Shown one piece after another: positions 34,441-46,775 of a stretch of DNA of 64,000 bases. How positions within the stretch are numbered: position 1 is the first letter of the stretch; each line of letters opens with the position of its first letter. Origin of the DNA: Variovorax sp. 54 (GTDB taxonomy: Bacteria > Pseudomonadota > Gammaproteobacteria > Burkholderiales > Burkholderiaceae_C); assembly GCF_002754375.1 (NCBI RefSeq), contig NZ_PEFF01000001.1:1178001-1242000 (forward strand), written 5' to 3'. The notes beneath the pieces were generated by a model. The model searched no databases. It had not been told where the DNA came from and saw nothing but the letters and a program-made list of their open reading frames with translations. Both the position numbers and the translations under genes were made by a program.

Positions 34441-35709
34441 ATGGCATCCGAGAAGACGAACGTCGTTGTCGACAACACAAACACCGGCCACGCAGCGAGT
34501 GCAGGCGCAGGGGCGTTCGCGGCGCAGCCCCCTGTGATCGGCGGTGCCTTCGACAACGCGGGCGACATCCAGGGCAACCTCGCAGCCGGCGGCATCACCG
34601 ACGACCGCCAGCCCGACTTCCACGGCCAGGGCACGCCCGGCGACACCATCGTCCTCAAGGACAACGGCGTCGAGATCGGCAAGACCCTCGTGCGCGCCGA
34701 TGGCCGATGGTCCTTCACCCCGTCGGTCGACCTGGACGAGGGCCACCACGCCATCACCGTCGTCGCACGCGATGCGGTCGGTAACGAAAGCCAGCCCTCG
34801 GCCCCGTTCAACTTCGAGATCGACGTCACCCCGCCAGACGCCAGCCAGCTGGCCATCACCGGCGTCATGGACACCGCGGGCAGCATCACCGGCAACGTGA
34901 TTGCAGGCGCCACGACCGACGACGCGCGTCCGCTGATCAGCGGCACCAGTTCCGGCGTGCCCGGCCACACCGTCATCGTGATGGTCAAAGACGCCACGGG
35001 CGAGCGCGAACTCGGCCATGCCGTCATCGGCGAGAACGGCCACTGGACACTGCAGGTCGACACGCCGCTGGCCGCGGGCCTGAACACGTTCCGGGTCTTC
35101 GAGCAGGACGTGGCAGGCAACGAGACCGCACTGACCGCACCGTACCGCGTGACCATCGACACCGACAGGCCGACGCCTCCCGTCATCGAGCGCGTGTTCG
35201 ACGACGTGGGCGTGCCGCACATGCTGCAGCAGGGCGAGATGACCAACGACGCCAGGCCGACCCTCTCGGGCACAGCCCAGGCCAACCACACCGTCAAGCT
35301 CTACGACGGCGCCACCTACCTGGGCCAGACCGTGGCCGATGCCAACGGCCAGTGGGAGTTCACGCCTGCAACGGCGCTGTCCGAAGGCCCGCGCGACATC
35401 ACCGCCACGGCCACCAGCCCGCTGGGCCAGACCAGCGACCCCGGCAACCTCTGGAACTTCGTGGTGGACACCGTGGCGCCCGTGGCGCCGACCATCGTGT
35501 CGGTGGCCGACGACGTGGGCACGGCCGACGGCAAGGTGCAGATGCTGGTCAACGGTGCCAACGGCGAAGTCGATCTGCTCGGCGGCAACGACGGCTGGAC
35601 CCAGGGCAACGCAGCCACGGTGGGGGGTGTGACGTACAGCGTCTACACCAACCTCGCCGGCACGGCCGAGCTGCTGGTCGAAGACAAGGTCCACGTGACG
35701 ATCATGTAA
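34441..35709 (+). CDS. Ig-like repeat protein, short paralog (probable secreted adhesin-like)
   Basis: 422 aa, no signal peptide. After a short Thr/Ala leader come three bacterial Ig-like units of ~100 residues (~30-135, 136-246, 247-350), each with a D(D/N)ARP or DDRQP turn, GxxxPGHTV/TI strands and NGxWxFTP. A truncated fourth unit runs straight into a 55-residue tail (GKVQMLVNG...LLVEDKVHVTIM) almost identical to that of the next gene. The tail resembles the end module of large Bap-like adhesins exported by type I secretion. The frame is open upstream to 34252, but the ATG at 34441 matches the start of the paralog. No GGxGxD repeats and no secretion genes are present. Confidence 0.8.
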   Translation: MASEKTNVVVDNTNTGHAASAGAGAFAAQPPVIGGAFDNAGDIQGNLAAGGITDDRQPDFHGQGTPGDTIVLKDNGVEIGKTLVRADGRWSFTPSVDLDEGHHAITVVARDAVGNESQPSAPFNFEIDVTPPDASQLAITGVMDTAGSITGNVIAGATTDDARPLISGTSSGVPGHTVIVMVKDATGERELGHAVIGENGHWTLQVDTPLAAGLNTFRVFEQDVAGNETALTAPYRVTIDTDRPTPPVIERVFDDVGVPHMLQQGEMTNDARPTLSGTAQANHTVKLYDGATYLGQTVADANGQWEFTPATALSEGPRDITATATSPLGQTSDPGNLWNFVVDTVAPVAPTIVSVADDVGTADGKVQMLVNGANGEVDLLGGNDGWTQGNAATVGGVTYSVYTNLAGTAELLVEDKVHVTIM

Positions 35710-35754
35710 GTCGCACAGAAGGCGCTACAGCAGCGCCACAGCGCCCCCTGAATG

Positions 35755-35789
35755 ACGCGACAGTCGCCCCGTGCGGCTCTCGCGTTTTT
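35755..35789 (+). terminator. Terminator after the first Ig-repeat gene
   Basis: Arms 35755-35766 and 35774-35785, 12 bp with one C-C mismatch and one T-G pair, loop CCCCGTG, followed by TTTTC and a T-rich stretch. Same loop and arm sequence as the terminator at 38517-38552, so it was duplicated with the gene. Confidence 0.7.
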
Positions 35790-35809
35790 CTTTTTCTTCT
35801 TCCTTGTGC

Positions 35810-35998
35810 AGCGATGGGTGGCTTTGTTCACGTTTTCAGCGCCGACTTATTCCTTCACGCTTAGCTTTCGGACTCGTCCGATGGCCTCGCACAGCGGTTC
35901 TTCCTAGAGTGCTCTATCCCCCAAGCCGTTAGATCGCAAAGCATGCATTTGCACGTCGATCCGGCATTACTTTTTTCCATTCAGAGCACAGAAATTTC
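35810..35998 (+). promoter_or_regulatory. Conserved upstream region of the second Ig-repeat gene
   Basis: Second copy of the element described before the first gene: GGCTTTGTT, TTATTCCTTC, CTCGTCCGATGGC, TTCCTAGAGTGC, ATCCCCCA and CCATTCAGAGCACAGA are kept, while the spaces between have diverged. The conserved blocks lie about 180 to 85 bp upstream of the start codon, plus one block next to the start, a pattern of binding sites plus leader. Confidence 0.6.
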
Positions 35999-38473
35999 AT
36001 GGCATCCGAGAAGACCCGCGTCATTGCCGACGACCAGACCATCGACCCCGCAGCGAGCGCCAGCGCGCAGACCTTTGCAGCACTGCCCCCCGTGATCGGC
36101 GGCGCCGTCGACAACGCCGGCGACATCCAGAACCCCCTCGCCTCCGGCGGCGTCACCGACGACCGCCAGCCCGGCTTCCACGGCCAGGGCACGCCGGGCG
36201 ACACCATCGTCATCAAGGACAACGGCGTCGAGATCGGCAAGGTCGACGTGGAGGCCAACGGCACGTGGACCTTCACCCCGTCCGTCGACATGACGGAAGG
36301 CAGCCATGCTGTCACCGTCGTCGCACGCGACACGAGCGGCAACGAAAGTCAGCCCTCGGCTGCATTCAATTTCGAGATCGACGTCACCCCGCCGGACGCC
36401 AGCCAGCTGACCGTCACCGGCGTCACCGACACCGTGGGCGGCATCACCGGCAATGTGATCTCGGGCGCCACCACCGACGACGCGCGTCCGCTGCTCAGCG
36501 GCATCAGCACCGGCACGCCCGGCCACACCGTCACCGTGCTGGTCAAGGACGCCAGCGGCGTGCGGGAACTGGGCCAGGCCGTCATCGGCGAAGACGGCCA
36601 CTGGACCTTCCAGGTCGAAGCGCCGCTGGCCTCGGGCCTGAACACGCTCATGCTCGTCGAGCGGGATACAGCGGGCAACGAAACCGCACCGACCGGACGC
36701 TACCAAGTGAACGTCGCCACCGACAAGCCGACCGCCCCCGTCATCGAGAGCGTGTTCGACGACGTGGGTTCCAGGCAAAGCGAGCTGTACAGCGGCGACT
36801 TCACCGACGACACCAAGCCTGTCGTCACGGGAAAGGCCGAGGCGGGCAGCACCGTGATCGTTTATGACAACGGCGTGGAAGTCGACCGCGTGCAGGCCAA
36901 CGCCTCGGGCGACTGGACGTACACGCCGGCTGCGGCACTGGTCGACGGTGGGCACAGCATCAGCGCGGTGGCGATGAACAAGGCGGGCACGGCCAGCGTG
37001 CCGTCGGCTTCGTTCGGGTTCACGGTGGATACGGAGGCACCGGCGGCGCCTACCATCGCGTCGGTGTACGACGATCAGGGTACCGTGACCGGCAACCTGA
37101 CGCAGGGCCAGGTCACCGACGACGCCAAGCCGGCGATCAACGGCTTGGCCGAAGCGAACAGCACCGTCGTCATCTATGACGGCGTCACCGAAATCGGCCG
37201 TGTGAAGGCCACGGCCTCGGGCGACTGGAGCTTCACACCGGCTACGGTGTTGGTCAACGGCAATCACAGCATCAGTGCAAAGGCTATTGATGCGGCGGGC
37301 AACATGAGCCCGCCGTCCGCGAATTTTGATTTCAGCGTGGCTGTGCTTACGACGTTGACTGAGGATTTTGAAACTGATGCGACCCAGTTGATGCCGAATA
37401 TCGGAGATACAGCCGATTCAGGCGTCTTCACGTTGACTCAGTTGGGGAAGCCTACCAAATATAGCAGTGCGGTGAACGGAATTGGACCTGGATACTTAAT
37501 TTCTGCTGGAGTCGATCCCACTAAGGCTTGGGGAATCAGCGGTGCCCCTGTTAGAGCGACGCTGAATAACGGAGTTCAGGCTTCGGAAATCACGCTTGAA
37601 TTGAAAAATAGTCAGGCCGCGCAAAAGATTGAATTTTTTGACAAATCTGGAAATCTTCTTTTTAATCAAACTTTTACTGCTGATTTTCTAGGGCAAGATT
37701 TCACATTCAAGATGCCTGGTGGTGTTCTTTTTTCTTCCTTTGTTATTACGCCTGGCCTGAGTGGTGGTCAGCCAGACTACATCGAGATCGACAATATTTC
37801 CATGAAGGCGGTCATTCCTGGCATTTCGCAATTTTCGGTCGCCTCGGCATTGATCGAACAATCCGAACCGCAACCTTTGGTGAGCCCGGCGGGGCTCGCA
37901 CATTCGGGCCACGAGAGCGGCGTGCTCGATCACTCGACGCAGGTCCACGCCGAGAGCGACGAAACGCTCATCGCCAAGCTCGGCTTTGCGGATCGACTGA
38001 GCGGCGGCGCAGGCAACGACACCATCTCCAACGTCGGTACGGCCGACGTGGTGCATGGCGGCGCGGGCGACGACACGGTTCGCGTCAACAGCGGCGACTT
38101 CGAACGCGTCGACGGCGGCCTGGGCATCGACACGCTGGTCATGGACGGCAAGGCGATGAACATCGACCTGTCGGCCTTCGGCCTGAAGATCCAGGGCTTC
38201 GAGAAGTTCGACCTGGGTGCCGGCGGCAACAAGCTGTCCCTGCATGCGAGCGACGTGCTGGCCGGCGGTGTGCGCGACATGGTCACGGTCGACGGAAAGG
38301 TGCAGATGCTGGTCAACGGCACCAACGGCGACGTCGATCTGCTCGGCGGCAACGACGGCTGGACCCAGGGCAACGCAGCCACGGTGGGCGGCGTGACGTA
38401 CAGCGTCTACACCAACCTCGCAGGCACCGCTGAGCTGCTGGTCGAGGACAAGGTCCACGTGACCATCCTCTAA
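35999..38473 (+). CDS. Ig-like repeat protein, long paralog with RTX-like motif
   Basis: 824 aa, no signal peptide. Four Ig-like units (~30-135, 136-246, 247-345, 346-445) align with those of the upstream paralog. Residues ~448-605 form a different module (from TLTEDFETDATQ to EIDNISMKA) that looks like a beta-sandwich, and its DNA (about 37300-37850) is clearly more AT-rich than the rest. Then follow one or two RTX-type nonapeptides (LSGGAGNDTI, VHGGAGDDTV), a beta-rich segment and the 55-residue tail shared with the paralog. Likely a type I secreted, calcium-binding surface protein. The first and last parts are near-identical in both genes, as expected from tandem duplication with internal deletion in the shorter copy or insertion in the longer one. 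Confidence 0.82.
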   Translation: MASEKTRVIADDQTIDPAASASAQTFAALPPVIGGAVDNAGDIQNPLASGGVTDDRQPGFHGQGTPGDTIVIKDNGVEIGKVDVEANGTWTFTPSVDMTEGSHAVTVVARDTSGNESQPSAAFNFEIDVTPPDASQLTVTGVTDTVGGITGNVISGATTDDARPLLSGISTGTPGHTVTVLVKDASGVRELGQAVIGEDGHWTFQVEAPLASGLNTLMLVERDTAGNETAPTGRYQVNVATDKPTAPVIESVFDDVGSRQSELYSGDFTDDTKPVVTGKAEAGSTVIVYDNGVEVDRVQANASGDWTYTPAAALVDGGHSISAVAMNKAGTASVPSASFGFTVDTEAPAAPTIASVYDDQGTVTGNLTQGQVTDDAKPAINGLAEANSTVVIYDGVTEIGRVKATASGDWSFTPATVLVNGNHSISAKAIDAAGNMSPPSANFDFSVAVLTTLTEDFETDATQLMPNIGDTADSGVFTLTQLGKPTKYSSAVNGIGPGYLISAGVDPTKAWGISGAPVRATLNNGVQASEITLELKNSQAAQKIEFFDKSGNLLFNQTFTADFLGQDFTFKMPGGVLFSSFVITPGLSGGQPDYIEIDNISMKAVIPGISQFSVASALIEQSEPQPLVSPAGLAHSGHESGVLDHSTQVHAESDETLIAKLGFADRLSGGAGNDTISNVGTADVVHGGAGDDTVRVNSGDFERVDGGLGIDTLVMDGKAMNIDLSAFGLKIQGFEKFDLGAGGNKLSLHASDVLAGGVRDMVTVDGKVQMLVNGTNGDVDLLGGNDGWTQGNAATVGGVTYSVYTNLAGTAELLVEDKVHVTIL

Positions 38474-38516
38474 GCCTGCAGACAGGCCACACGGCGCCAC
38501 ATCAGCGCCGCCCTCA

Positions 38517-38552
38517 ACGCGACAGCTGCCCCGTGCAGCTGTCGCGTTTTTC
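38517..38552 (+). terminator. Strong intrinsic terminator after the second Ig-repeat gene
   Basis: Perfect 12-bp arms (38517-38528 with 38536-38547), 7-nt loop CCCCGTG, followed by TTTTTC. It stands between the Ig gene and the convergent czcD and may end transcription from both sides, although the run of Ts is only on the plus strand. Confidence 0.88.
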
Positions 38553-38570
38553 GTGGTGCTTGCCTTCGCG

Positions 38571-39474
38571 TCAGGCCGTCGTCGCAGGCCCGAAGCCGTG
38601 GCTCGCGCCTGCCTGCTCGCAAGGCACCCGCTCCATCTGCACGGTCGAATGGCGGATGTTGAAGTTCTCGGCGAGCATCGCACGCAGTCGCAGCATCAAC
38701 GGCACCAGATCGTCCACGTCGGGGGTGCACACCACATGCACGCTCAGGCTGATCTTTCCGCTGGACAGCGCCCACACATGCAGGTCGTGCAGGTTGGCCA
38801 CGCCCTCCTCTGCCTGCAGCGCACGCTCGACCACCGGCAGGTCGATCTCGTCGGGCACGCCTTCGAGCAGCACGTTGAGGCTCTCGCGCAGCAGGCGCCA
38901 GGTGCGCGGCAGCACCCACAGGCCGATGGCGACGGCGATCACCGAATCGACCCAGGCCCAGCCGGTGAAGCGGATGACGAGCGCGCCGACGATCACGCCG
39001 ACGGAGCCGAGCATGTCGGCCCACACCTCCAGGTACGCGCCCTTCACGTTGAGGCTCTCGTCCTTGCCGCCGGCCAGCAGGCGCATGCCGATGAGGTTGA
39101 CCACCAGGCCGCCGATGGCCACGAGCAGCATCATGGTCGACTGGATCTCGGCCGGCTGCGAGATGCGCCGGTACGCCTCGTAGAGCACGTAGATCGCCAC
39201 GAAGAACAGCAGCACCGCATTGACCACGGCCGCCAGAATTTCGAAGCGGTAGTAGCCGAAGGTGCGGCGCTTGTCCGCCGGCCGCTTGCCCAGCCAGATG
39301 GCCGCCAGCGAGATGGCCAGCGCCACGGTGTCGGTGGCCATGTGGGCCGCGTCGGACAGCAGCGCGAGGCTGCCCGACACCAGCCCGCCGATCACCTCGG
39401 CGACGAGGTAGGTCGAGGTCAGCAGCAGCGCCCAGCGCAGCGCCTTCTCGTTACCACCTACCGCATGTGAATGC

Positions 39475-39485
<11 letters not shown>
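38571..39485 (-). CDS. czcD: Cation diffusion facilitator, CzcD-like (Zn/Co/Cd efflux)
   Basis: 304 aa with six membrane helices and a His-rich start (MAHEHSHAV). Helix 2 carries the metal-binding HMATD (HxxxD), and helix 5 reads EVWADMLGS, with Glu where many CDF proteins have His. The C-terminal ~90 residues form the cytoplasmic dimerisation domain (LHDLHVWALSSGK). It exchanges Zn2+, Co2+ or Cd2+ for protons at the inner membrane. ATG 39485 overlaps the end of czcA by 11 bp, so it is the last gene of czcICBAD. Confidence 0.92.
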
Positions 39486-42693
<3,208 letters not shown>

Positions 42694-42705
42694 GGGGCGG
42701 CGTCC

Positions 42706-44091
42706 TCAGTGGGTGTGCGTGGCAGAGCTCTTGCCCTGCTGCGACTTCACGACGAAGCTGCCGCTGGCCGCATAGGCCGCGCCGGGCTTCAGGCCGCCCA
42801 CGATCTCGATGCGCTGGCCGTCGCTGCGGCCGGTCTTCACGTGCTGCGGCACAAAGCCGCCGGGCACGCGCAGGAACACGGTGGGCTGGTCGTCCACGGT
42901 CTGCACCGCTTCGGCCGACACGGTGACGGGCGCATCGGCCTCCGACGCCACCAGCTCCACGTTCACGAACAGGCCCGGGCGCCAGGTGCGCTGCGGGTTG
43001 GTGAGCGTGACGCGCGCGGTGGCGGTGCGCGTCTGCGCGCCCAGCAGCGCGCCCACGTACGACACGGTGCCGCGCGCGGCCTGCTCGAAGGAACCGGCGC
43101 GGATGGTCACGGCCTCGCCGACGCGCACGAGGTTCAGGCTGCTCGCGGGCACGCTGATCTCGGCCCACACGGTCGACAAGTCGGAAATGGTGAACACGTT
43201 GACCGCCTCGCCCACCGATTCGCCGAGCGAGATGTGCTTCTCGACCACCATGCCGTCGAAAGGTGCGCGCAGCTCGTAGCGGCCCAGCGCCGACGAGCCC
43301 GGCGTGGCGCCCAGTGCCAGCAGCTTCTGGTTGGCGTTGGCCACGGCGATCTGCGCCTCCTGCATGGCCTGCTCGGCCTGCAGGTAGTCCTGCTGCGGGG
43401 AGATCTTTTCTTCCCACAGTTTTTTCTCGCGGTCGTGCGTGGTGCGCGCCAACGCCAGCCGGCGCTGTGCCGTCTGCAACTCGCTGCGCTGCTCCGAGAG
43501 CGCAGGGCTGGAGATCACGGCCAGCACCTGGCCGCGCTTCACTTCCTGGCCCAGGTTGGCCGACACGCTGTCGACCACGCCCGCCACGCGCGGCACCACG
43601 TGCGCCGTGCGGTCTTCGTTGAACTTGATCTCGCCGGGCAGCTGCAGCGACGTCTTGATGCGCGCCGGGCCGACGCTGTCGATCGCGATGCCAGCCGACT
43701 TGACCTGCTCGTCGGTGAAGGGGATCTTTTCTTCGTCTTCCTTGTGGGCGTTGGCGGCGGCTTTCTGCGGCTCTGCGGTGGCAGGGGCTTCCTTGGCGGG
43801 CTCCTTGCCGGCGTCCTTGCCCTCTTCCGCGTGGTGCTCCCTGTCGCCATGGCCTTCGTCGTGCGAATGGCCGTGGTCGTCTTCCTTGCCCTTGGCGTGG
43901 CCCTTGTCTTCTTCGTGGTGCTCGCCGTCGGCGTGGCCGGCGGACTCCGAGTGGCCGCCTGCTGCCTCGGGCTTGGACGGTGCGGTGCGCAGGATGAGCG
44001 CGCCGGCGATGAGACCGGCGAGCAGGACGGCGGCAATGGCGATCCACTGCTTGCGGCCGGAAGAAGTGGTGCGGTTGTGTTCTGTGGTCAT
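42706..44091 (-). CDS. czcB: Heavy-metal RND efflux periplasmic adaptor, CzcB family
   Basis: 461 aa. An N-terminal membrane anchor (~15-35) is followed by a long His/Asp/Glu-rich segment (~45-95, e.g. GHSHDEGHGDREHHAEEG) likely to bind metal in the periplasm. Then come the barrel-sandwich, alpha-hairpin (EQRSELQTAQRRLALARTTHDREKKLWEEK...) and beta-barrel domains of a membrane fusion protein. It links CzcA to CzcC. Lies 27 bp after czcC and 12 bp before czcA. Confidence 0.94.
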   Translation of the reverse strand: MTTEHNRTTSSGRKQWIAIAAVLLAGLIAGALILRTAPSKPEAAGGHSESAGHADGEHHEEDKGHAKGKEDDHGHSHDEGHGDREHHAEEGKDAGKEPAKEAPATAEPQKAAANAHKEDEEKIPFTDEQVKSAGIAIDSVGPARIKTSLQLPGEIKFNEDRTAHVVPRVAGVVDSVSANLGQEVKRGQVLAVISSPALSEQRSELQTAQRRLALARTTHDREKKLWEEKISPQQDYLQAEQAMQEAQIAVANANQKLLALGATPGSSALGRYELRAPFDGMVVEKHISLGESVGEAVNVFTISDLSTVWAEISVPASSLNLVRVGEAVTIRAGSFEQAARGTVSYVGALLGAQTRTATARVTLTNPQRTWRPGLFVNVELVASEADAPVTVSAEAVQTVDDQPTVFLRVPGGFVPQHVKTGRSDGQRIEIVGGLKPGAAYAASGSFVVKSQQGKSSATHTH

Positions 44092-44118
44092 GGTCGGAAT
44101 TCGGTTCAGGGGGTGGCG

Positions 44119-45456
44119 TCAGCGCACGTTCTCGGAGGGGTCGTCGCCCTCGGTGCCCAGCAGGCGGGCGAGTTCGCCGGCCGCGCGGTGCGCGTCGGCC
44201 AGCGCGACGAGGTACTGGTTGCGCACCTGGAACAGCGTGCGCTGCGCGTCGAGCGCTTCGAGAAAGCTGAACTTGCCCAGCTCGAAGCCCTTGGTGGCGG
44301 CGCGGTAGGCCGTCTCGGCGCCGGGCAGTGCGTCGCGCTGCAGCGTCTCGGCGGTGGCTCGCGCGGAGCGCAGGCGCTCGCTGGCCTGCGCCACGTCGGC
44401 GCCCAGTTGCAGCTCGGCGGCGGCGAGCTCGTCGCGCGCCTTGTCTTCGCGGCTCAGCGCCTCGGTGATGTTGCCGCGGTTGGTGTCGAAGATCGGCAGC
44501 GGCACCGACAGGCCGACCACCACCTGGTTGCGCCGGCTGCTGCTCACGGCATCGCCCTCGCCTTCGGACGCCGGCACGCGCTTGACGCCGAGCGACACGG
44601 TCACGTCGGGAATGCGTTTGGCCTGCTCCAGGTCGCTCAGCGCGCGGCGGCGCTCGACCTCGAGCCGCGCCTGGCGCAGCACGGGCGCATCGGGCAGGCG
44701 GCGCGCCACCTCGGGCGCAGCGGCCTGGGTGGGCAGCTGGTCGACCGCGCCTTCCACCTGCGTGAAGCGCGGCGCCGGGTTGCCCCACAACGCGGCCAGC
44801 AGTTGGCGCGACGCGCGCAGCGTGCCTTCGGCCTGCAGCAGTTCGACGCGGATGCCGGCTTCGGCCACGCGCGCCTTGGTCTCTTCGAGCGGCGACACCT
44901 TGCCGGCCGCCACGCGGTTGGCCGCGGCGCGGGTGGCGATCTGCGCGAGCCCCACCGAGTCTTGCGCCAGCCGCAGGCGCTCCTGCGCGGTCAGCACATC
45001 GAAGAAGGCCGTGACGGCCGAGGCACGCAGCTCGGCGCGCCGCGCCGACAGCGCCGACGCCGCCTGGTCACGCGCACGCTCGGCCGCCGTGACGCGTGCG
45101 GCGCGCTTGCCGCCCAGCTCGATGGGCTGGCTCAACTGCAGCGTGGTCGTGCGGTTGTTGCGGCGCAGGTCTTCCAGCTGCGTGTCTAGCGTGGGGTTGG
45201 GCCAGGCGCCGGCCTGCACCACGGCACCGTCGGCGGCGGCCTGCTCGTGGCGCGCGGCCGACAGGCCCGGGTTGGCCTGCAGCGCCAGCGCGACGGCGGT
45301 GCGCAGCGTCAGCGGACCTTCGGGCTCCAGCGTGCGGGCAGGTGCCGAAAGGGAAGATGAAGGACCGGCTGTGGTCTGTGGTGCGGCCTGCTGCTGTGAA
45401 AAGGCCGGGGGTACCGCCAAGGCCAACACGGCCAGCGGCACGAAAAGCGTGCGCAT
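44119..45456 (-). CDS. czcC: Outer membrane efflux channel, CzcC/TolC family
   Basis: 445 aa with a Sec signal (MRTLFVPLAVLALAVPPAFS) and a Gln/Ser-rich linker. Two similar halves contain the long coiled-coil helices of the TolC/OEP fold (ALQANPGLSAARHEQAAADG, and the second repeat EALSREDKARDELAAAELQL). Trimeric exit duct of the Czc pump. 104 bp separate it from czcI. Confidence 0.93.
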   Translation of the reverse strand: MRTLFVPLAVLALAVPPAFSQQQAAPQTTAGPSSSLSAPARTLEPEGPLTLRTAVALALQANPGLSAARHEQAAADGAVVQAGAWPNPTLDTQLEDLRRNNRTTTLQLSQPIELGGKRAARVTAAERARDQAASALSARRAELRASAVTAFFDVLTAQERLRLAQDSVGLAQIATRAAANRVAAGKVSPLEETKARVAEAGIRVELLQAEGTLRASRQLLAALWGNPAPRFTQVEGAVDQLPTQAAAPEVARRLPDAPVLRQARLEVERRRALSDLEQAKRIPDVTVSLGVKRVPASEGEGDAVSSSRRNQVVVGLSVPLPIFDTNRGNITEALSREDKARDELAAAELQLGADVAQASERLRSARATAETLQRDALPGAETAYRAATKGFELGKFSFLEALDAQRTLFQVRNQYLVALADAHRAAGELARLLGTEGDDPSENVR

Positions 45457-45560
45457 CGAATTCTCCTGGGTTGCAAAACAACGGACGGACGAATTCGGCG
45501 AAAAGCGCTCAGCGGATCGGTGGGATCAGAAAAAAGAAAAGGTGCTGTGCTCTCGCCGAA

Positions 45561-45935
45561 TCAGGCGGCGAGCAACCAGTCGGGGCGCACCGGCACTTCG
45601 GCGATGTGCGAGGCGAAGCGTTCGGTGGAAACGGCGCGCAGCGCCTGCGAGGCGACGGGCGCGTCGGCCGGCAGCGCGGCGGCGGTGTCCGCATGCTGGG
45701 CCTGCCCGAAGTGGGCGACGATGCAATGGCCGACCGCCGCATTGGGCTGGCGGGTGCTGTCTTTCTTGGCGCCGTCGCCCGCGTGGGTGCGGTCGGTGCC
45801 ATGCGGCTCGCTGTCGTGGTGACCCCAGTGGCCGCGCCCCGTATCGCCTTCGTGCAGGCAATAGGCTGCCGACACCGCCCAGCTGTACTGGAAAGGCAGG
45901 AGAAACAGCAGGAAAATGAGGAGCCAACGGCGCAT
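45561..45935 (-). CDS. czcI: CzcI-like small exported cation-efflux protein
   Basis: 124 aa. The N-terminus RRWLLIFLLFLLPFQYSWAVSA is a signal peptide followed by AYCLHEGD and a His/Asp-rich stretch (GHWGHHDSEPHGTDRTH), then CIVAHFGQAQHADT. Size, cysteine-histidine pattern and place ahead of czcC match CzcI, a periplasmic regulator or metal binder in Cupriavidus. The ATG at 45935 was chosen at the signal peptide; the longer frame runs antisense through the regulator gene and is ignored. First gene of the operon, divergent from czcR. Confidence 0.82.
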   Translation of the reverse strand: MRRWLLIFLLFLLPFQYSWAVSAAYCLHEGDTGRGHWGHHDSEPHGTDRTHAGDGAKKDSTRQPNAAVGHCIVAHFGQAQHADTAAALPADAPVASQALRAVSTERFASHIAEVPVRPDWLLAA

Positions 45936-46082
45936 GGGTGACAAAAGTATATCGACGGCACGTGATGCGCCGAGCGACAAAAGCCCTGCGAACCGAGGGC
46001 CCGGCCCACTGTATGACAGCGTGTCGGCGCTTTGTCCTTCAATAGGATTACTAAATCGTAACCAGCGACCCGAGAGGCTTTG

Positions 46083-46097
46083 GGTACGATCCGTACC
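46083..46097 (+). promoter_or_regulatory. Inverted repeat abutting the czcR start codon
   Basis: GGTACG (46083-46088) and CGTACC (46092-46097) flank ATC and end directly before the ATG at 46098. The 162-bp intergenic region serves both czcI and czcRS. Position fits autoregulation of czcR or a leader hairpin hiding the start. No good Shine-Dalgarno sequence is seen for czcR. Confidence 0.5.
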
Positions 46098-46775
46098 ATG
46101 CGAATTCTTGTCATCGAAGACGAACCCAAACTGGGCGACTACCTCAAAAAAGGGCTGGAGGAGAACGGCTACGTCGTCGACATTGCCCGCGATGGCATCG
46201 AAGGCCGCTACCTCGCCACCGAAGGCGAATACGCGCTGGTGCTGCTCGACGTGATGCTGCCCGGCATCGACGGCTTTGCCGTGCTGCAGGCCATTCGCCG
46301 CACGAAGAACGTGCCCGTGCTGGTGCTCACCGCCCGCGACAAGGTCGAAGACCGCGTGCAGGGCCTGCAGCAAGGCGCCGACGACTACCTGGTGAAGCCC
46401 TTCTCTTTCTCGGAGCTGCTGGCGCGCGTGCAGGCGCTGCTGCGGCGCGGCAAGACGCAAGAGCCCACGGTGCTGCGCCTGGCCGACCTGGAGCTCGACC
46501 TGGTCAGCCGCAAGTGCGTGCGCAACCGCACGCGGCTGGACCTCACGGCCAAGGAGTTCACGCTGCTCGTGGTGCTGCTGCGCCGGCGCGGGCAGATTTT
46601 GTCGCGCTCCACGCTCGCCGAGCAGGTGTGGGACATGAACTTCGACAGCGACACCAACGTGGTCGAGGTGGCCATTCGCCGCCTGCGCAGCAAGATCGAC
46701 GATCCCTTCGACGTGAAGCTGCTGCACACGGTGCGCGGCATGGGTTACGTGCTCGAGGATCGCTCCTGGGCATGA
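46098..46775 (+). CDS. czcR: OmpR-family response regulator, CzcR/CusR type
   Basis: 225 aa. Receiver domain with E8-D9, phosphoacceptor D51 ([11 protein letters not shown]) and K100 (YLVKPF), followed by an OmpR winged helix (~130-220; [16 protein letters not shown] and [15 protein letters not shown]). Strongly like heavy-metal regulators CzcR, CusR and CopR. ATG 46098 is the conserved MRILVIEDE; a TTG six codons earlier is rejected. Overlaps the kinase gene by ATGA and is divergent from czcICBAD, its likely target. Confidence 0.95.
   Translation: MRILVIEDEPKLGDYLKKGLEENGYVVDIARDGIEGRYLATEGEYALVLLDVMLPGIDGFAVLQAIRRTKNVPVLVLTARDKVEDRVQGLQQGADDYLVKPFSFSELLARVQALLRRGKTQEPTVLRLADLELDLVSRKCVRNRTRLDLTAKEFTLLVVLLRRRGQILSRSTLAEQVWDMNFDSDTNVVEVAIRRLRSKIDDPFDVKLLHTVRGMGYVLEDRSWA

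Noticed and set aside
37990..38080. A full RTX beta-roll in the long Ig protein
   Set aside because: Only one or two GGxGxD-like nonapeptides are seen, too few for a complete calcium beta-roll; kept only as an RTX-like motif.
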